A stretch of DNA of 64,000 nt from Corynebacterium sp. P3-F1 (GTDB taxonomy: Bacteria; Actinomycetota; Actinomycetes; Mycobacteriales; Mycobacteriaceae). Below, in pieces: positions 31,538-41,626 of this stretch; position 1 is the stretch's first letter; each line of letters opens with the position of its first letter. The notes under the pieces were generated by a model that was not told where the DNA came from, did not search any database, and saw only the letters and a list, made by a program, of their open reading frames with translations. The DNA is taken from contig NZ_CP129965.1 of NCBI RefSeq assembly GCF_030503635.1, positions 1,798,001 through 1,862,000 of the forward strand. The letters are read 5' to 3'. The position numbers and the translations under genes were made by a program.

Positions 31538-32263
31538 GTGCCCCGGAGAAGAAACGACAAGAAAGCAGGACCACTGATCGGCGACCGCGCCGTGACGATC
31601 GCGCGCGAAGCATTGCTGGAGCTCGACCAGGGTGATGTGGGTGACCACATCGGTGTGGTCGGGCTAGGCGCCAACGTGGCCACCCACAGGTTCGAGGCAT
31701 CCGTTCCCGGCTACCCGGGGTGGGAGTGGAATGCTGTGGTGGCCTGCGCGACAGGGGCGGAATACATCACCGTCAACGAAGTAGCGCTCGTGCCCGCGCC
31801 GTCGGGCGATGCGCTGCAGGCTCCGGACTGGGTGCCCTACACCGAGCGTGTCCGCCCCGGCGACCTGGGCCCCGGCGACTTGATGGAGCCCGCGCCGGAC
31901 GATGACCGTCTCACCGACGACTCCTTCTCCAAGGACGCGGTGGTCTTCACTGGGCGGGAGACGAACCAGTACTTGACCACTTCGGGTTTGAAGGATGCGA
32001 AGCAGCGTTGGCGCCGCGGCGAGTTCGGCCCAAATTCCGAACACGCCTCGCAAGCGGCGCTGCAGTGCCGCACGTGCGCTTTTTACATTCCTGCCGCGGA
32101 GCCGGTGGGCAAGAACTTCGGCATCTGCGCCAATGAATTCTCCGCGGACGGTCATGTCGTTTCCGCAGTGTACGGCTGTGGAGCACACTCCGAGACCAAG
32201 ATCGGAGACGAGGACACTGTGCCGCGCAGCGAACTTTTCGACGACGAAAAGCCCCTCTACTAG
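31538..32263 (+). CDS. DUF3027 family protein
   Basis: 241 residues from the GTG at 31538 (VPRRRNDKKAGP). Conserved blocks are HRFEASVPGYPGWEWNAVVACATGAEYITVNEVALVP and WVPYTERVRPGDLGPGDLMEPAPDDDRL. A C-terminal region holds CRTCAFYIPAA, GICANEF and YGCGAHSE, a possible four-cysteine metal site. This is the actinobacterial DUF3027 family, function unknown. CATAAT at 31525-31530 is an excellent -10 box 7 bases before the GTG, implying a leaderless mRNA. The ATG at 31529 would overlap that box and is less likely. Only about 40 bases separate it from the divergent cyclotransferase gene. Confidence 0.82.
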   Translation: MPRRRNDKKAGPLIGDRAVTIAREALLELDQGDVGDHIGVVGLGANVATHRFEASVPGYPGWEWNAVVACATGAEYITVNEVALVPAPSGDALQAPDWVPYTERVRPGDLGPGDLMEPAPDDDRLTDDSFSKDAVVFTGRETNQYLTTSGLKDAKQRWRRGEFGPNSEHASQAALQCRTCAFYIPAAEPVGKNFGICANEFSADGHVVSAVYGCGAHSETKIGDEDTVPRSELFDDEKPLY

Positions 32264-32363
32264 CCTTCCCGCAGTCGCTCTTGTGCGGCTTCCCATTTTG
32301 ATTTTCGCGCTGTCAGTGGGACGCTATTGCCGTCATTGACATGCAAACGTCAGGGGAATCACA

Positions 32364-33860
32364 GTGAGCGATACGTCGACTACGTCCGGCTCCACCAAGG
32401 TGGCCGGCACACCGGACGGGGCAGGGGAGAAGCAGGTTTCCGGTCTCGACCGCTTCTTCCACATTTCTGAGCGCGGCTCCACCGCCGGCCGCGAGGTGCG
32501 TGCCGGTGTGGTCACGTTCTTCGCCATGGCGTACATTGTCCTGCTCAATCCGTTGATCCTGGGCACCGGCGCCGACTCCGAAAACACTGTGTTGGGAATC
32601 CCGCAGGTGGCGGCCGCGACGGCTCTCGTCGCCGGCATCATGTGCATCCTGTTCGGTGCAGTGGCTAATTACCCGTTCGGCATCGCTGCCGGCTTGGGCC
32701 TGAACACCCTGGTGGCTGTCACGCTGGTGGGCGCAGAAGGCCTGACGTGGCCTGAGGCGATGGGCTTGGTGGTCATCGACGGTGTCATCATCGTGCTGCT
32801 GGCTCTTTCCGGTTTCCGCACGGCGGTGTTCCGGGCGATCCCGCCGTCGATGAAGGCCGCGATCGGCGTGGGTATCGGTATGTTCATCTCTCTCATCGGG
32901 TTCGTGGACGCGGGCTTTGTCCGCCGTATACCGGACGAGGCGATGACAACGGTGCCGGTGCAGCTGGGCATCAACGGCTCCATCGCTTCGTGGCCGACGC
33001 TCGTATTCATCCTCGGCCTGTTCATCTGCGGGTTCATGGTGGCGCGCAAGATCCCGGGCGGGCTGTTCATCGGCATTGTGCTGAACACGATCATCGCGCT
33101 CATCGTTGAGGCCGCCACCGGCGCTGGCTCGTCCGCCGAGAACGGTCCGACCGGATGGAGTCTCGCTGTGCCGAGCCTGCCGGAATCCCTCGGTGGAATT
33201 CCGGACCTGTCCATCGTTGGCAAGGTCGACCTGATTGGCGCGTTCACCCATATCGGTGTGGTCACGGCCTCGCTGCTGGTGTTCACGCTGGTGCTGGCTA
33301 ACTTCTTCGACGCGATGGGCACGATGACGGCGCTCGGCCGCCAGGCGAAGCTCGTCGATGAGAACGGCGAGCTGCCCGGCATGAAGAAGGCCCTGGTTGT
33401 GGAGGGCTTTGGCGCGATCGTCGGCGGTGCGGGCTCTGCTTCGTCCGCCACGGTGTACGTCGATTCCTCCGCCGGCATCGCCGATGGGGCACGCACTGGT
33501 TTGGCCAATATCGTGACCGGTCTGCTGTTCCTGGCCGCGATGTTCTTCACCCCGCTCTACGAGATCGTGCCCATCGAGGCCGCCGCACCGGTGCTGGTCA
33601 TCGTCGGTGCGCTGATGATGATGCAGATCACGGAGATCGACTGGACGCAGTTCCACATCGCTCTGCCGTCCTTCCTCACCATCGTGGCCATGCCGTTCAC
33701 CTACTCCATCGCCGACGGCATCGGCATCGGATTCATCACATTCGCGGTGTTCTCCGTTTTCGCGGGCAAGGCGAAGGATGTCCACTGGATCATGTGGTTG
33801 ATTTCCGCCCTGTTCGTGGTGTTCTTCGCCATGGACCCGATCATGTCTGCCATTTCCTAA
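32364..33860 (+). CDS. NCS2-family purine permease (AzgA type)
   Basis: 498 residues, about 12-14 helices. Signatures of the guanine/hypoxanthine AzgA branch are visible: FFHISERGSTAGREVRAGVVTFFAMAYIVLLNP at the start, AATALVAGIMCILFGAVANYPFGIAAGLGLNTLVA (helix 3 and the NAxxA-type motif), and LVLANFFDAMGTMTALGRQA. The substrate-site stretch VEGFGAIVGGAGSASSATVYVDSSAGIADGARTGLANI is also present. Proton-coupled purine base uptake. GTG start with RBS CAGGGGA 9 bases upstream. The next gene, trmH, begins 3 bases after its stop. Confidence 0.93.
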   Translation: MSDTSTTSGSTKVAGTPDGAGEKQVSGLDRFFHISERGSTAGREVRAGVVTFFAMAYIVLLNPLILGTGADSENTVLGIPQVAAATALVAGIMCILFGAVANYPFGIAAGLGLNTLVAVTLVGAEGLTWPEAMGLVVIDGVIIVLLALSGFRTAVFRAIPPSMKAAIGVGIGMFISLIGFVDAGFVRRIPDEAMTTVPVQLGINGSIASWPTLVFILGLFICGFMVARKIPGGLFIGIVLNTIIALIVEAATGAGSSAENGPTGWSLAVPSLPESLGGIPDLSIVGKVDLIGAFTHIGVVTASLLVFTLVLANFFDAMGTMTALGRQAKLVDENGELPGMKKALVVEGFGAIVGGAGSASSATVYVDSSAGIADGARTGLANIVTGLLFLAAMFFTPLYEIVPIEAAAPVLVIVGALMMMQITEIDWTQFHIALPSFLTIVAMPFTYSIADGIGIGFITFAVFSVFAGKAKDVHWIMWLISALFVVFFAMDPIMSAIS

Positions 33861-33863
33861 GCC

Positions 33864-34694
33864 ATGATCGCTGTCACCGACCCCGCCGACCCGCGGTTGG
33901 ACGACGTCCGTGACCTGAAGACGATGGACAACACCAAAGGCCTCGTCTTCGGGGAGGGGCCTCTCGTCGCCGGACGCGTCATTGATTCGCGCTACCCGCT
34001 GCGGTGCATTGTGGGCTTCGAGAAAAAGCTCGACACATTTCTCGCCCAGCGCGAAGCAGAAGGCTTGCCGCCTATCGACGCTCCCGTATACGCCGTCACC
34101 CGCGAATTGCTCGCCGAGGTGGCGGGGTATGACATGCACCGCGGGCTCATCGCGGTGGCGGACCGGGCGTTGGAACAGCCCGTCGATGAGCTTCTCGACG
34201 CGCGCACGCTCGTCGTTCTGGAAGGGGTCGGGGACCACGAGAATATCGGCGCAATTTTCCGCAACGCCGCGGGCATGGGGGTCGACGGCGTGCTCCTCGG
34301 CGCCGGAACCGCCGATCCGCTGTACCGCCGCAGTGTGCGCGTCTCCATGGGGCACGTGCTGCGTCTGCCGTTCGCTCACCTCGACGGCACAATCACCACG
34401 TGGCAGCGCTCGCTCGAGCAACTGCGCGAGGCGGGCTTCCACCTCGTTTCGCTCACCCCCGACGACCGCGCCGAGCATCTCGCCGACGCGCTTGTCGACG
34501 ACACTGGTGCGCCCTACGGCAAAGTCGCCCTCCTCGTCGGCGGTGAAGGCCCCGGTCTGACGGAGCATGCTATGCGCGCCACCGACATCCGTGCCCGCAT
34601 CCCCATGGCGAACGGCACGGACTCGCTCAACGTGGCCACGTCCGCGGCGATTGCTTTCTACGAGAGGGACCGTTCGCTCGCACGCCCCTGCTAG
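33864..34694 (+). CDS. TrmH/SpoU-family RNA 2'-O-methyltransferase
   Basis: 276 residues. A substrate-binding N-terminal domain (residues 1-100) precedes the SPOUT knot with the three family motifs: LEGVGDHENIGAIFRNAAGMGVDGVLL (motif 1), VALLVGGEGPGLTEHAM (motif 2) and IPMANGTDSLNVATSAAIAFYE (motif 3). Uses S-adenosylmethionine to methylate a ribose in rRNA or tRNA; the exact target is not predictable. Follows the purine permease gene by 3 bases and ends 6 bases before the convergent neighbour. Confidence 0.92.
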   Translation: MIAVTDPADPRLDDVRDLKTMDNTKGLVFGEGPLVAGRVIDSRYPLRCIVGFEKKLDTFLAQREAEGLPPIDAPVYAVTRELLAEVAGYDMHRGLIAVADRALEQPVDELLDARTLVVLEGVGDHENIGAIFRNAAGMGVDGVLLGAGTADPLYRRSVRVSMGHVLRLPFAHLDGTITTWQRSLEQLREAGFHLVSLTPDDRAEHLADALVDDTGAPYGKVALLVGGEGPGLTEHAMRATDIRARIPMANGTDSLNVATSAAIAFYERDRSLARPC

Positions 34695-34700
34695 TCTCCG

Positions 34701-35552
34701 CTAGCGGTCCGAGTGGCGAATCTTCTCCACGACAGTGTCCTTGAGGTTCCGCCAGCGGCGGGTCAGCCCGCGGCCAACGCGGCGGGCGGCAGCGGCCGAG
34801 GCGTCGGCAAGCTGAGCGAATTCGCCGCCTTGGTCGTCGGCGGTAGTCTCCTCGTAATCGTCGTAGTCCGCGCTCGGGCTGGCGAATCTCGCCGCGACCT
34901 CGGCAACGTTCTTGGCCTGCGGCTCGCGCGACTCCACCTTCGGCTCCGGGCGGCCGTCCACCGCATAGCCGACAACGTTGATGTCGGGCCCGTCGGGGGA
35001 GATGTCCACCCCGAGCCAGGCCGTTTCAGCGGCATCCATGAGATCGACAGGTTCGAAGGGGAGAGAAATGCCGCCGATCTGTTCGGCGCGTTCGCCGGCC
35101 CAGAACGGAGCCTCGAACGGCTCCGGCAAGCCCAAGTCCTCCAACAGCGCAGTGCGGGTCGCGCACAAACTGCGGGTGACGGTGTCGCCGGAGAAATGCG
35201 CGAAACCCCCGTACCCGGCTCCGTCACCGACACCCTGCGCGAATACGAACACGTCGGCGGCCGGTACTGCACTAAGGAGCTCGGGAGAGATCTCCGAGAG
35301 CTTCCCGCACTCCTCGATGAATGTCTGCAAAACGGCGACACCCGGGTACCCAGCGATATAGAACTCGGACCGAGAGGGCTTCGTGGAGCGGTTGAGTGGG
35401 AACTGGCCGATCGGGGTGATGGGCCACCGCGGATTGAGCTGCGCCAAAAGCTTGCGGCCGAAGCCGCGGTCTGCCTTCGGTTCGGCCTCCAGCACTGCAC
35501 CGGGGTTGGAGGCACCCACGTACCAGAATGTGACCACGGCGGGAAAGCTCAT
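34701..35552 (-). CDS. Conserved actinobacterial protein of unknown function (DUF6928-like)
   Basis: 283 residues, starting MSFPAVVTFWYVGASNPGAVL. A globular N-terminal domain of about 190 residues has VFVFAQGVGDGAGYGGFAHFSGD and PFWAGERAEQIGGISLPFEPVDLMDAAETAWLGVDI. A low-complexity acidic segment (YDDYEETTADDQGG) and a basic tail (GRGLTRRWRNLKDTVVEKIRHSDR) suggest nucleic-acid or membrane contact. I associate the N-terminal pattern with DUF6928 but am not certain. It follows sepH by 9 bases and is probably in the same transcript. Confidence 0.7.
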   Translation of the reverse strand: MSFPAVVTFWYVGASNPGAVLEAEPKADRGFGRKLLAQLNPRWPITPIGQFPLNRSTKPSRSEFYIAGYPGVAVLQTFIEECGKLSEISPELLSAVPAADVFVFAQGVGDGAGYGGFAHFSGDTVTRSLCATRTALLEDLGLPEPFEAPFWAGERAEQIGGISLPFEPVDLMDAAETAWLGVDISPDGPDINVVGYAVDGRPEPKVESREPQAKNVAEVAARFASPSADYDDYEETTADDQGGEFAQLADASAAAARRVGRGLTRRWRNLKDTVVEKIRHSDR

Positions 35553-35561
35553 GATAGGGGC

Positions 35562-36689
35562 CTACTTCGGTCGCTTCGTGTTGGTGCGCACGCCGAGCAG
35601 CACGTCTTCCCAGTGGGGGGTCACTGCTTTGCGCCGGCGTTTCTGGGGTTTGTCCTCGGCATCGGGGTTCTGAAGAAATTCCCCTTCTGCGAAGACATTC
35701 GGCTGTGTTTGGGTGGTGGAGAGATCCCCCTCTTCGGCGCCGAGGTGGTCCTGCTCCTCGGAGCTGGTGTCCTCGTCCCACTCTGGTTCGTCGGCGGGAA
35801 GATAAGTGTGGCGGCTGGACAGCGAGCGCACTGGCTGGGCGAAGGACGGGTCGATCAGGTCCGCCGCGACCGGGTCACGCGGTTCAGTGGTAGCCGGGCT
35901 ACCCATGGAACGGCGGAAGAACCATTCCGCGCTGTGCTCCTGCAGACCTGCCTGCCACGTCACGCGTACCACCCACGGCTCGCCAGCTTCACGCACGGCA
36001 TCCCAGTGCGCCTCGGACAGGGCGTGGCCGCGTGCGGCGAACGCCAGCGCCAGAACCTCGAAGAGAGTGTCGGAGGCGGTGCCGTCGTCGCGCACCGGGT
36101 GCGACTGCTTCGCTGCTTCGGCTACTTGCGCACGCTCGAGCAAAACCGGGTGAGCGTAGGGCTCTACCCGGCTCTCGGCGACCCCCATCTCTTCTGCGAG
36201 CGCAGCGGTATCCGCGCCCGCGCGAATCCGTGCCTGAATCTCATTCGGGCGCAGCGATAGGGGAGTGGAAAAGAGCGGGTCAGGTTCGACCGGGGTGCGG
36301 ATAGGATCTTCCGGCTCAGCCTCGGCCACCGGTTCAGTCTCGGCCGCCGGTTCAGTATCGACCCCCGGCTCGGGGGCTGGCTCCGGTGCCGGCTCGGACG
36401 GGGTGTCCTCGGCAGGGGTGTCAAGGTCGGCGCCGGAATACACAGTGAACGTGGGGCGGGAAGGTTCGTCGACTAGCTCGGCATCCACAAGCTCGTAGTC
36501 GTCGCCGGAATTGTCAAAGGCGTCGGTGTAGCCGCCGCGGTACTCGCGCTCAGCCTCGAACAAGACGGGATCCGGGTCGCCGACCTCGCGCAGATCGGCC
36601 CGGGGGATGCGGAACCGCTCGCCGTCGTCGGTGCGCAGCACCCAGACGGTGTCTGTCGATTCTTCTGCAACTACAAAGAGCTCGCGCAT
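35562..36689 (-). CDS. sepH: Septation protein SepH (DUF3071)
   Basis: 375 residues. The N-terminal DUF3071 domain MRELFVVAEESTDTVWVLRTDDGERFRIPRADLREVGDPDP, with a helix-turn-helix-like part around LSLRPNEIQARIRAGADTAALAEEMGV, is separated by a Pro/Glu/Ala-rich repeat (EPAPEPAPEPGVDTEPAAETEPVAEAEPE). The conserved tail is KRRRKAVTPHWEDVLLGVRT. SepH binds FtsZ and helps Z-ring assembly in actinobacteria. The start at 36689 is chosen because AAGGAG lies 7 bases upstream and homologues begin MRELFVV. An upstream in-frame ATG would add 10 residues that overlap this RBS. Confidence 0.9.
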   Translation of the reverse strand: MRELFVVAEESTDTVWVLRTDDGERFRIPRADLREVGDPDPVLFEAEREYRGGYTDAFDNSGDDYELVDAELVDEPSRPTFTVYSGADLDTPAEDTPSEPAPEPAPEPGVDTEPAAETEPVAEAEPEDPIRTPVEPDPLFSTPLSLRPNEIQARIRAGADTAALAEEMGVAESRVEPYAHPVLLERAQVAEAAKQSHPVRDDGTASDTLFEVLALAFAARGHALSEAHWDAVREAGEPWVVRVTWQAGLQEHSAEWFFRRSMGSPATTEPRDPVAADLIDPSFAQPVRSLSSRHTYLPADEPEWDEDTSSEEQDHLGAEEGDLSTTQTQPNVFAEGEFLQNPDAEDKPQKRRRKAVTPHWEDVLLGVRTNTKRPK

Positions 36690-36747
36690 CCCCAACTCCT
36701 TACCCAGGGTGTCATTCACTGACCCACTCTAACGGTCCGGAACGCGC

Positions 36748-38154
<1,407 letters not shown>

Positions 38155-39450
38155 GTGGCTTCTGAGAATCAGGACAAGGCGGTACTGCAGTACCCCGGCG
38201 GCGAGTACGAGATGGATTTCATCCGTGCCACCGAGGGCAATGACGGCTTCGTCCTAGGCAACCTCCTAGGCGAAACTGGCCTGGTCACTTTCGATCCGGG
38301 TTATGTCTCCACCGGTTCGACCGAATCCAAGATCACCTACATCGACGGCGAGGCTGGCATTCTCCGCTACCGCGGCTACGACATTGCCGACCTGGCTAAC
38401 CAGGCAACTTTCAACGAGGTCTCCTACCTGCTCATCAATGGCGAACTGCCCACGTCTGAGGAGCTGGAGAAGTTCAACGACAACATCCGCCACCACACCC
38501 TGCTGGACGAGGACTTCAAGGCTGCGTTCAACGTCTTCCCGCGCGACGCTCACCCGATGGCGGTGCTTGCGTCCTCCGTGAACATTCTCTCCGCCTACTA
38601 CCAGGACCAGCTCGACCCGTTGAATGAAGAGCAGCTGGACAAGGCAACCGTGCGCCTGATGGCCAAGGTTCCCATGCTGGCCGCGTACGCCTACCGCGCA
38701 TCGCAGGGTAAGCCGTACATGTACCCGAACAACGCACTCAACCCGCGCGAGAACTTCCTGCGCATGATGTTCGGTTACCCGACTGAGCCGTACGAGGTCG
38801 ACCCGGTTGTCGTGGACGCTCTGGACAAGCTGCTCATTCTGCACGCAGACCACGAGCAGAACTGCTCCACCTCCACGGTCCGCATGATCGCTTCGGCGCA
38901 GGCCAACATGTTCGTCTCCATCGCAGGCGGCATCAACGCTCTGGCCGGCCCGCTGCACGGTGGCGCCAACCAGGCTGTGCTGGAGATGCTCGAGGACATC
39001 CAGAACAACAACGGCGGCGACGCCTCCGACTTCATGAACCGCGTGAAGAACAAGGAGAAGGGCGTTCGCCTGATGGGCTTCGGCCACCGCGTGTACAAGA
39101 ACTACGACCCGCGCGCGGCGATCGTCAAGGAGTCCGCTCACGAGGTGCTCAACCACCTCGGCGGCGACAGCCTGCTCGACCTGGCTATGGAGCTCGAGGA
39201 GATCGCGCTGAACGACGACTACTTCATCGAGCGTAAGCTGTACCCGAACGTGGACTTCTACACCGGCCTGATCTACCGCGCGATGGGCTTCCCGACGGAC
39301 TTCTTCACCGTCCTGTTCGCCATCGGCCGCCTGCCGGGCTGGATTGCCCACTACCGCGAGCAGCTGGCGATGAACTCCAAGATCAACCGCCCGCGCCAGA
39401 TTTACACCGGCGAGACGCAACGCGAGTTCATCCCGCGCGACCAGCGCTAA
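38155..39450 (+). CDS. gltA: Citrate synthase
   Basis: 431 residues from the GTG at 38155, preceded by GAAAGG at the right distance. The frame is open 255 bases further upstream but that part is not conserved in character. The type II citrate synthase motifs are present: GLVTFDPGYVSTGSTESKITYIDGEAGILRYRGYDI, the active-site histidines in LHADHEQNCSTSTVR and GPLHGGANQAV, the GFGHRVYKNYDPRA block and the arginine in ALNDDYFIERKLYPNVDFYTGL. Catalyses oxaloacetate + acetyl-CoA to citrate, the TCA-cycle entry step. Confidence 0.97.
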   Translation: MASENQDKAVLQYPGGEYEMDFIRATEGNDGFVLGNLLGETGLVTFDPGYVSTGSTESKITYIDGEAGILRYRGYDIADLANQATFNEVSYLLINGELPTSEELEKFNDNIRHHTLLDEDFKAAFNVFPRDAHPMAVLASSVNILSAYYQDQLDPLNEEQLDKATVRLMAKVPMLAAYAYRASQGKPYMYPNNALNPRENFLRMMFGYPTEPYEVDPVVVDALDKLLILHADHEQNCSTSTVRMIASAQANMFVSIAGGINALAGPLHGGANQAVLEMLEDIQNNNGGDASDFMNRVKNKEKGVRLMGFGHRVYKNYDPRAAIVKESAHEVLNHLGGDSLLDLAMELEEIALNDDYFIERKLYPNVDFYTGLIYRAMGFPTDFFTVLFAIGRLPGWIAHYREQLAMNSKINRPRQIYTGETQREFIPRDQR

Positions 39451-39522
39451 TAGCCCTCATGGGTAGCTTGTGAATAGCTATCCGAAACCATGCGCGATTC
39501 CGCCGATCTGAGAAACCGGGCA

Positions 39523-39528
39523 TATAAT
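39523..39528 (+). promoter_or_regulatory. -10 box of the fkbA promoter
   Basis: A perfect TATAAT about 105 bases before the FKBP gene start; no good -35 partner. It would give a long leader of about 98 bases. Confidence 0.5.
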
Positions 39529-39632
39529 GGCACGGTAATCTTTTCGGCGGTGTCGCGCTTTTGACTTTGAACATCCTAGGAACTTCCTAGAACAACTCTT
39601 TCCGCGGCACCGAGTGTCAAGGAGAATCTTTT

Positions 39633-39992
39633 ATGGACAAGCCGACCATCCACGTTCCCAATGAGCCGGCCCCCACGGACCTCGTGATCGAAGACCTCGT
39701 CATGGGCGAGGGCGATGAAGCTCAGGCCGGCGGCATGGTCAAGGTCCACTACTTGGGCGTGGATTACCAGACCGGTGAAGAGTTTGACAGCTCCTGGGAC
39801 CGCGGCGAGGCTGCCGAGTTCCCGCTCGCCGGCCTCATCGAGGGCTGGCAGGACGGCATCCCGGGTATGAAGGTCGGCGGTCGCCGCCAGCTGACCATCC
39901 CGCCGGAGAAGGCATACGGCCCGGCAGGCGGAGGCCATCCGCTGTCCGGCCGCACCCTGGTGTTCGTCATCGATCTGCTCGAGGCGAACTAA
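39633..39992 (+). CDS. FKBP-type peptidyl-prolyl cis-trans isomerase
   Basis: 119 residues, single cytosolic FKBP domain: GGMVKVHYLGVDYQTGEEFDSSWDRGEAAEFPLAGLIEGWQDGIPGMKVGGRRQLTIPPEKAYGPAGGGHPLSGRTLVFVIDLLEAN. It has the ligand-site aromatic and Ile/Gly residues in the IPGMKVGGRR block and the AYG stretch. It speeds proline isomerisation in folding. RBS AAGGAG 8 bases before the ATG. It follows gltA as in C. glutamicum (fkbA) and runs directly into the aldo/keto reductase gene. Confidence 0.94.
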   Translation: MDKPTIHVPNEPAPTDLVIEDLVMGEGDEAQAGGMVKVHYLGVDYQTGEEFDSSWDRGEAAEFPLAGLIEGWQDGIPGMKVGGRRQLTIPPEKAYGPAGGGHPLSGRTLVFVIDLLEAN

Positions 39993-40829
39993 GTGGGTGC
40001 CGCGACGTTCTTTGAGTTGAACAGCGGCGCTTCCATGCCGCGCCTTGGCTTGGGCACGTACAAACTCGACGGCCCCGCTTCAGAAACGATTGCGCTCATC
40101 CGTCGGGCAATCGAGCTCGGCTACCGCCACTTCGACACCGCCGCTTTGTACGGCAACGAGGAGGCGGTGGGGCAAGCGCTTATCGACGCAATCCGAGCCG
40201 GCGACGTCTCCCGCGAAGAACTCTTCGTCACCTCGAAGCTGTGGAACGACGACCAACCGCGTGCAGCTGAGGCCTTCGGTGAATCCCTGAAGCGCCTCGG
40301 TCTCGACTACGCCGATCTGTTCATGGTGCACTGGCCATGGCCCCAGAACGGGACTTTCGTCGCTGCGTACCGTGCTCTCATCGATGCCCACGAACGCGGT
40401 GATCTCGTGTCTGTCGGTGTCGCCAATTTCTACGAGGAGACCCTGGATGCGCTGATCGACGCAAGCGGCGTTGCCCCTGCCGTCAACCAGGTCGAGCTCC
40501 ACACCGGCTTCACCCAGCCGGAGCTGCGGACTTACCACGCCGAGCACGGCATTCTCACCGAAGCATGGGCTCCACTGGGCAGGGGCGAGATCCTCGGCGA
40601 GGCGGCCATAACCGAGACGGCCGAGTCCCATGACGCCACCCCGGGTCAGATCGCGCTCGCGCATCTTCTGGCTCACGGCATCTCCGTCATCCCGAAGACC
40701 GCGAACCCGGAGCGTCTCGCGGAGAACTTCGGTGCGCTGGACATCGCCCTCAGCGACGATGAGGTGGCCCGGCTCGACGCAGCGCAGGGCCGCCGCCAGT
40801 CCAACGACCCGCGGAGCTTTCCAGGCTAG
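39993..40829 (+). CDS. Aldo/keto reductase (2,5-diketo-D-gluconate reductase type)
   Basis: 278 residues, GTG start immediately after the FKBP stop. AKR signatures: LGLGTYKLDG, GYRHFDTAALYGNEEAVGQAL with the catalytic Asp and Tyr, SKLWNDD with the lysine, MVHWPWP with the histidine, and the NADPH-binding HGISVIPKTANPERLAENFGALDIALSDDE. Actinobacterial members reduce aldehydes, diketogluconate or methylglyoxal; substrate not assignable. Translationally coupled to the FKBP gene. Confidence 0.92.
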   Translation: MGAATFFELNSGASMPRLGLGTYKLDGPASETIALIRRAIELGYRHFDTAALYGNEEAVGQALIDAIRAGDVSREELFVTSKLWNDDQPRAAEAFGESLKRLGLDYADLFMVHWPWPQNGTFVAAYRALIDAHERGDLVSVGVANFYEETLDALIDASGVAPAVNQVELHTGFTQPELRTYHAEHGILTEAWAPLGRGEILGEAAITETAESHDATPGQIALAHLLAHGISVIPKTANPERLAENFGALDIALSDDEVARLDAAQGRRQSNDPRSFPG

Positions 40830-40854
40830 GAAGCCCCTAATTCTTCACTTTCCA

Positions 40855-41613
40855 ATGTTGACAACAGTATTTGTATCCGAAACTGTCGGCACCGCGCTGC
40901 TTCTACTGCTTGGCGGAGGCGTTGTCGCCAACAACAACCTAGCTAAGTCAAAAGGAAAAGGAACTGGCTTCCTCATGGTGAATTGGGGCTGGGGTCTGGC
41001 CGTGTTCGCCGGCGTTTTAGTCGCGTTCAACTCCGGCGGCCACCTGAACCCCGCCGTCACCGTTGGTGTCGCTATGTCCGGCGCCAAAGAGTTCGTGGCC
41101 GGAGCGGTTCCGGTGAACACTACGACGATCATCACCTATATCGCCGCTCAGTGTCTGGGGGGCTTCATCGGTGCAGTTTTGTGCTGGTTGGTTTACAAGC
41201 AGCACTTCGACGCAGAGCTCGACCCCGCTCAAAAGCTCGGTGTCTTCGCGACAGGCCCGGAAATCCGCAGCCCCTTCTGGAATGTGGTCACCGAAGTCAT
41301 TGCCACTTTCGTCCTGGTGTTCGTGGTCATAGCTGCCGGCAACTGGGGAGACTCCGACACAGCCACCCCGGGTGGACTGGGTTGGCTGGGCGCCTTGGGT
41401 GTGGCCCTGTTGATCGTCGGCATCGGCGCGAGTTTAGGCGGCCCCACCGGTTACGCGATCAACCCAGCCCGTGACCTGATGCCTCGCTTGGCGCACGCCG
41501 TGCTGCCGATCAAGGGCAAAGGCGGTTCGGACTGGGGCTACGCTTGGGTGCCCGTCGTCGGGCCGTTGATCGGCGGCGCGCTGGCTGGGATTCTCAGCAA
41601 CGTGCTCCTTTGA
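40855..41613 (+). CDS. MIP-family channel, aquaglyceroporin type
   Basis: 252 residues, six helices plus two half-helices carrying the paired NPA motifs: GGHLNPAVTVGVAM (residue about 64) and AINPARDLMPRLAH (about 202). The aspartate after the second NPAR is the mark of glycerol-conducting members (GlpF). The start MLTTVFVSETVGTALLLLLGGGVVANN at 40855 is chosen over the open upstream frame, which overlaps the reductase gene. No strong Shine-Dalgarno is visible. No glycerol kinase is nearby. Confidence 0.92.
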   Translation: MLTTVFVSETVGTALLLLLGGGVVANNNLAKSKGKGTGFLMVNWGWGLAVFAGVLVAFNSGGHLNPAVTVGVAMSGAKEFVAGAVPVNTTTIITYIAAQCLGGFIGAVLCWLVYKQHFDAELDPAQKLGVFATGPEIRSPFWNVVTEVIATFVLVFVVIAAGNWGDSDTATPGGLGWLGALGVALLIVGIGASLGGPTGYAINPARDLMPRLAHAVLPIKGKGGSDWGYAWVPVVGPLIGGALAGILSNVLL

Positions 41614-41626
41614 TCCTGGGGTTCGC

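Noticed and set aside
32313..34568. A 751-codon open frame on the minus strand
   Set aside because: It is antisense to the NCS2 permease and trmH, whose motifs are clear; the translation is His/Arg/Asp-rich and typical of high-G+C shadow frames.
39456..39485. Terminator after gltA (GGGTAGCT/AGCTATCC hairpin)
   Set aside because: The stem is short with a wobble pair and no T tract follows; evidence too thin to list.
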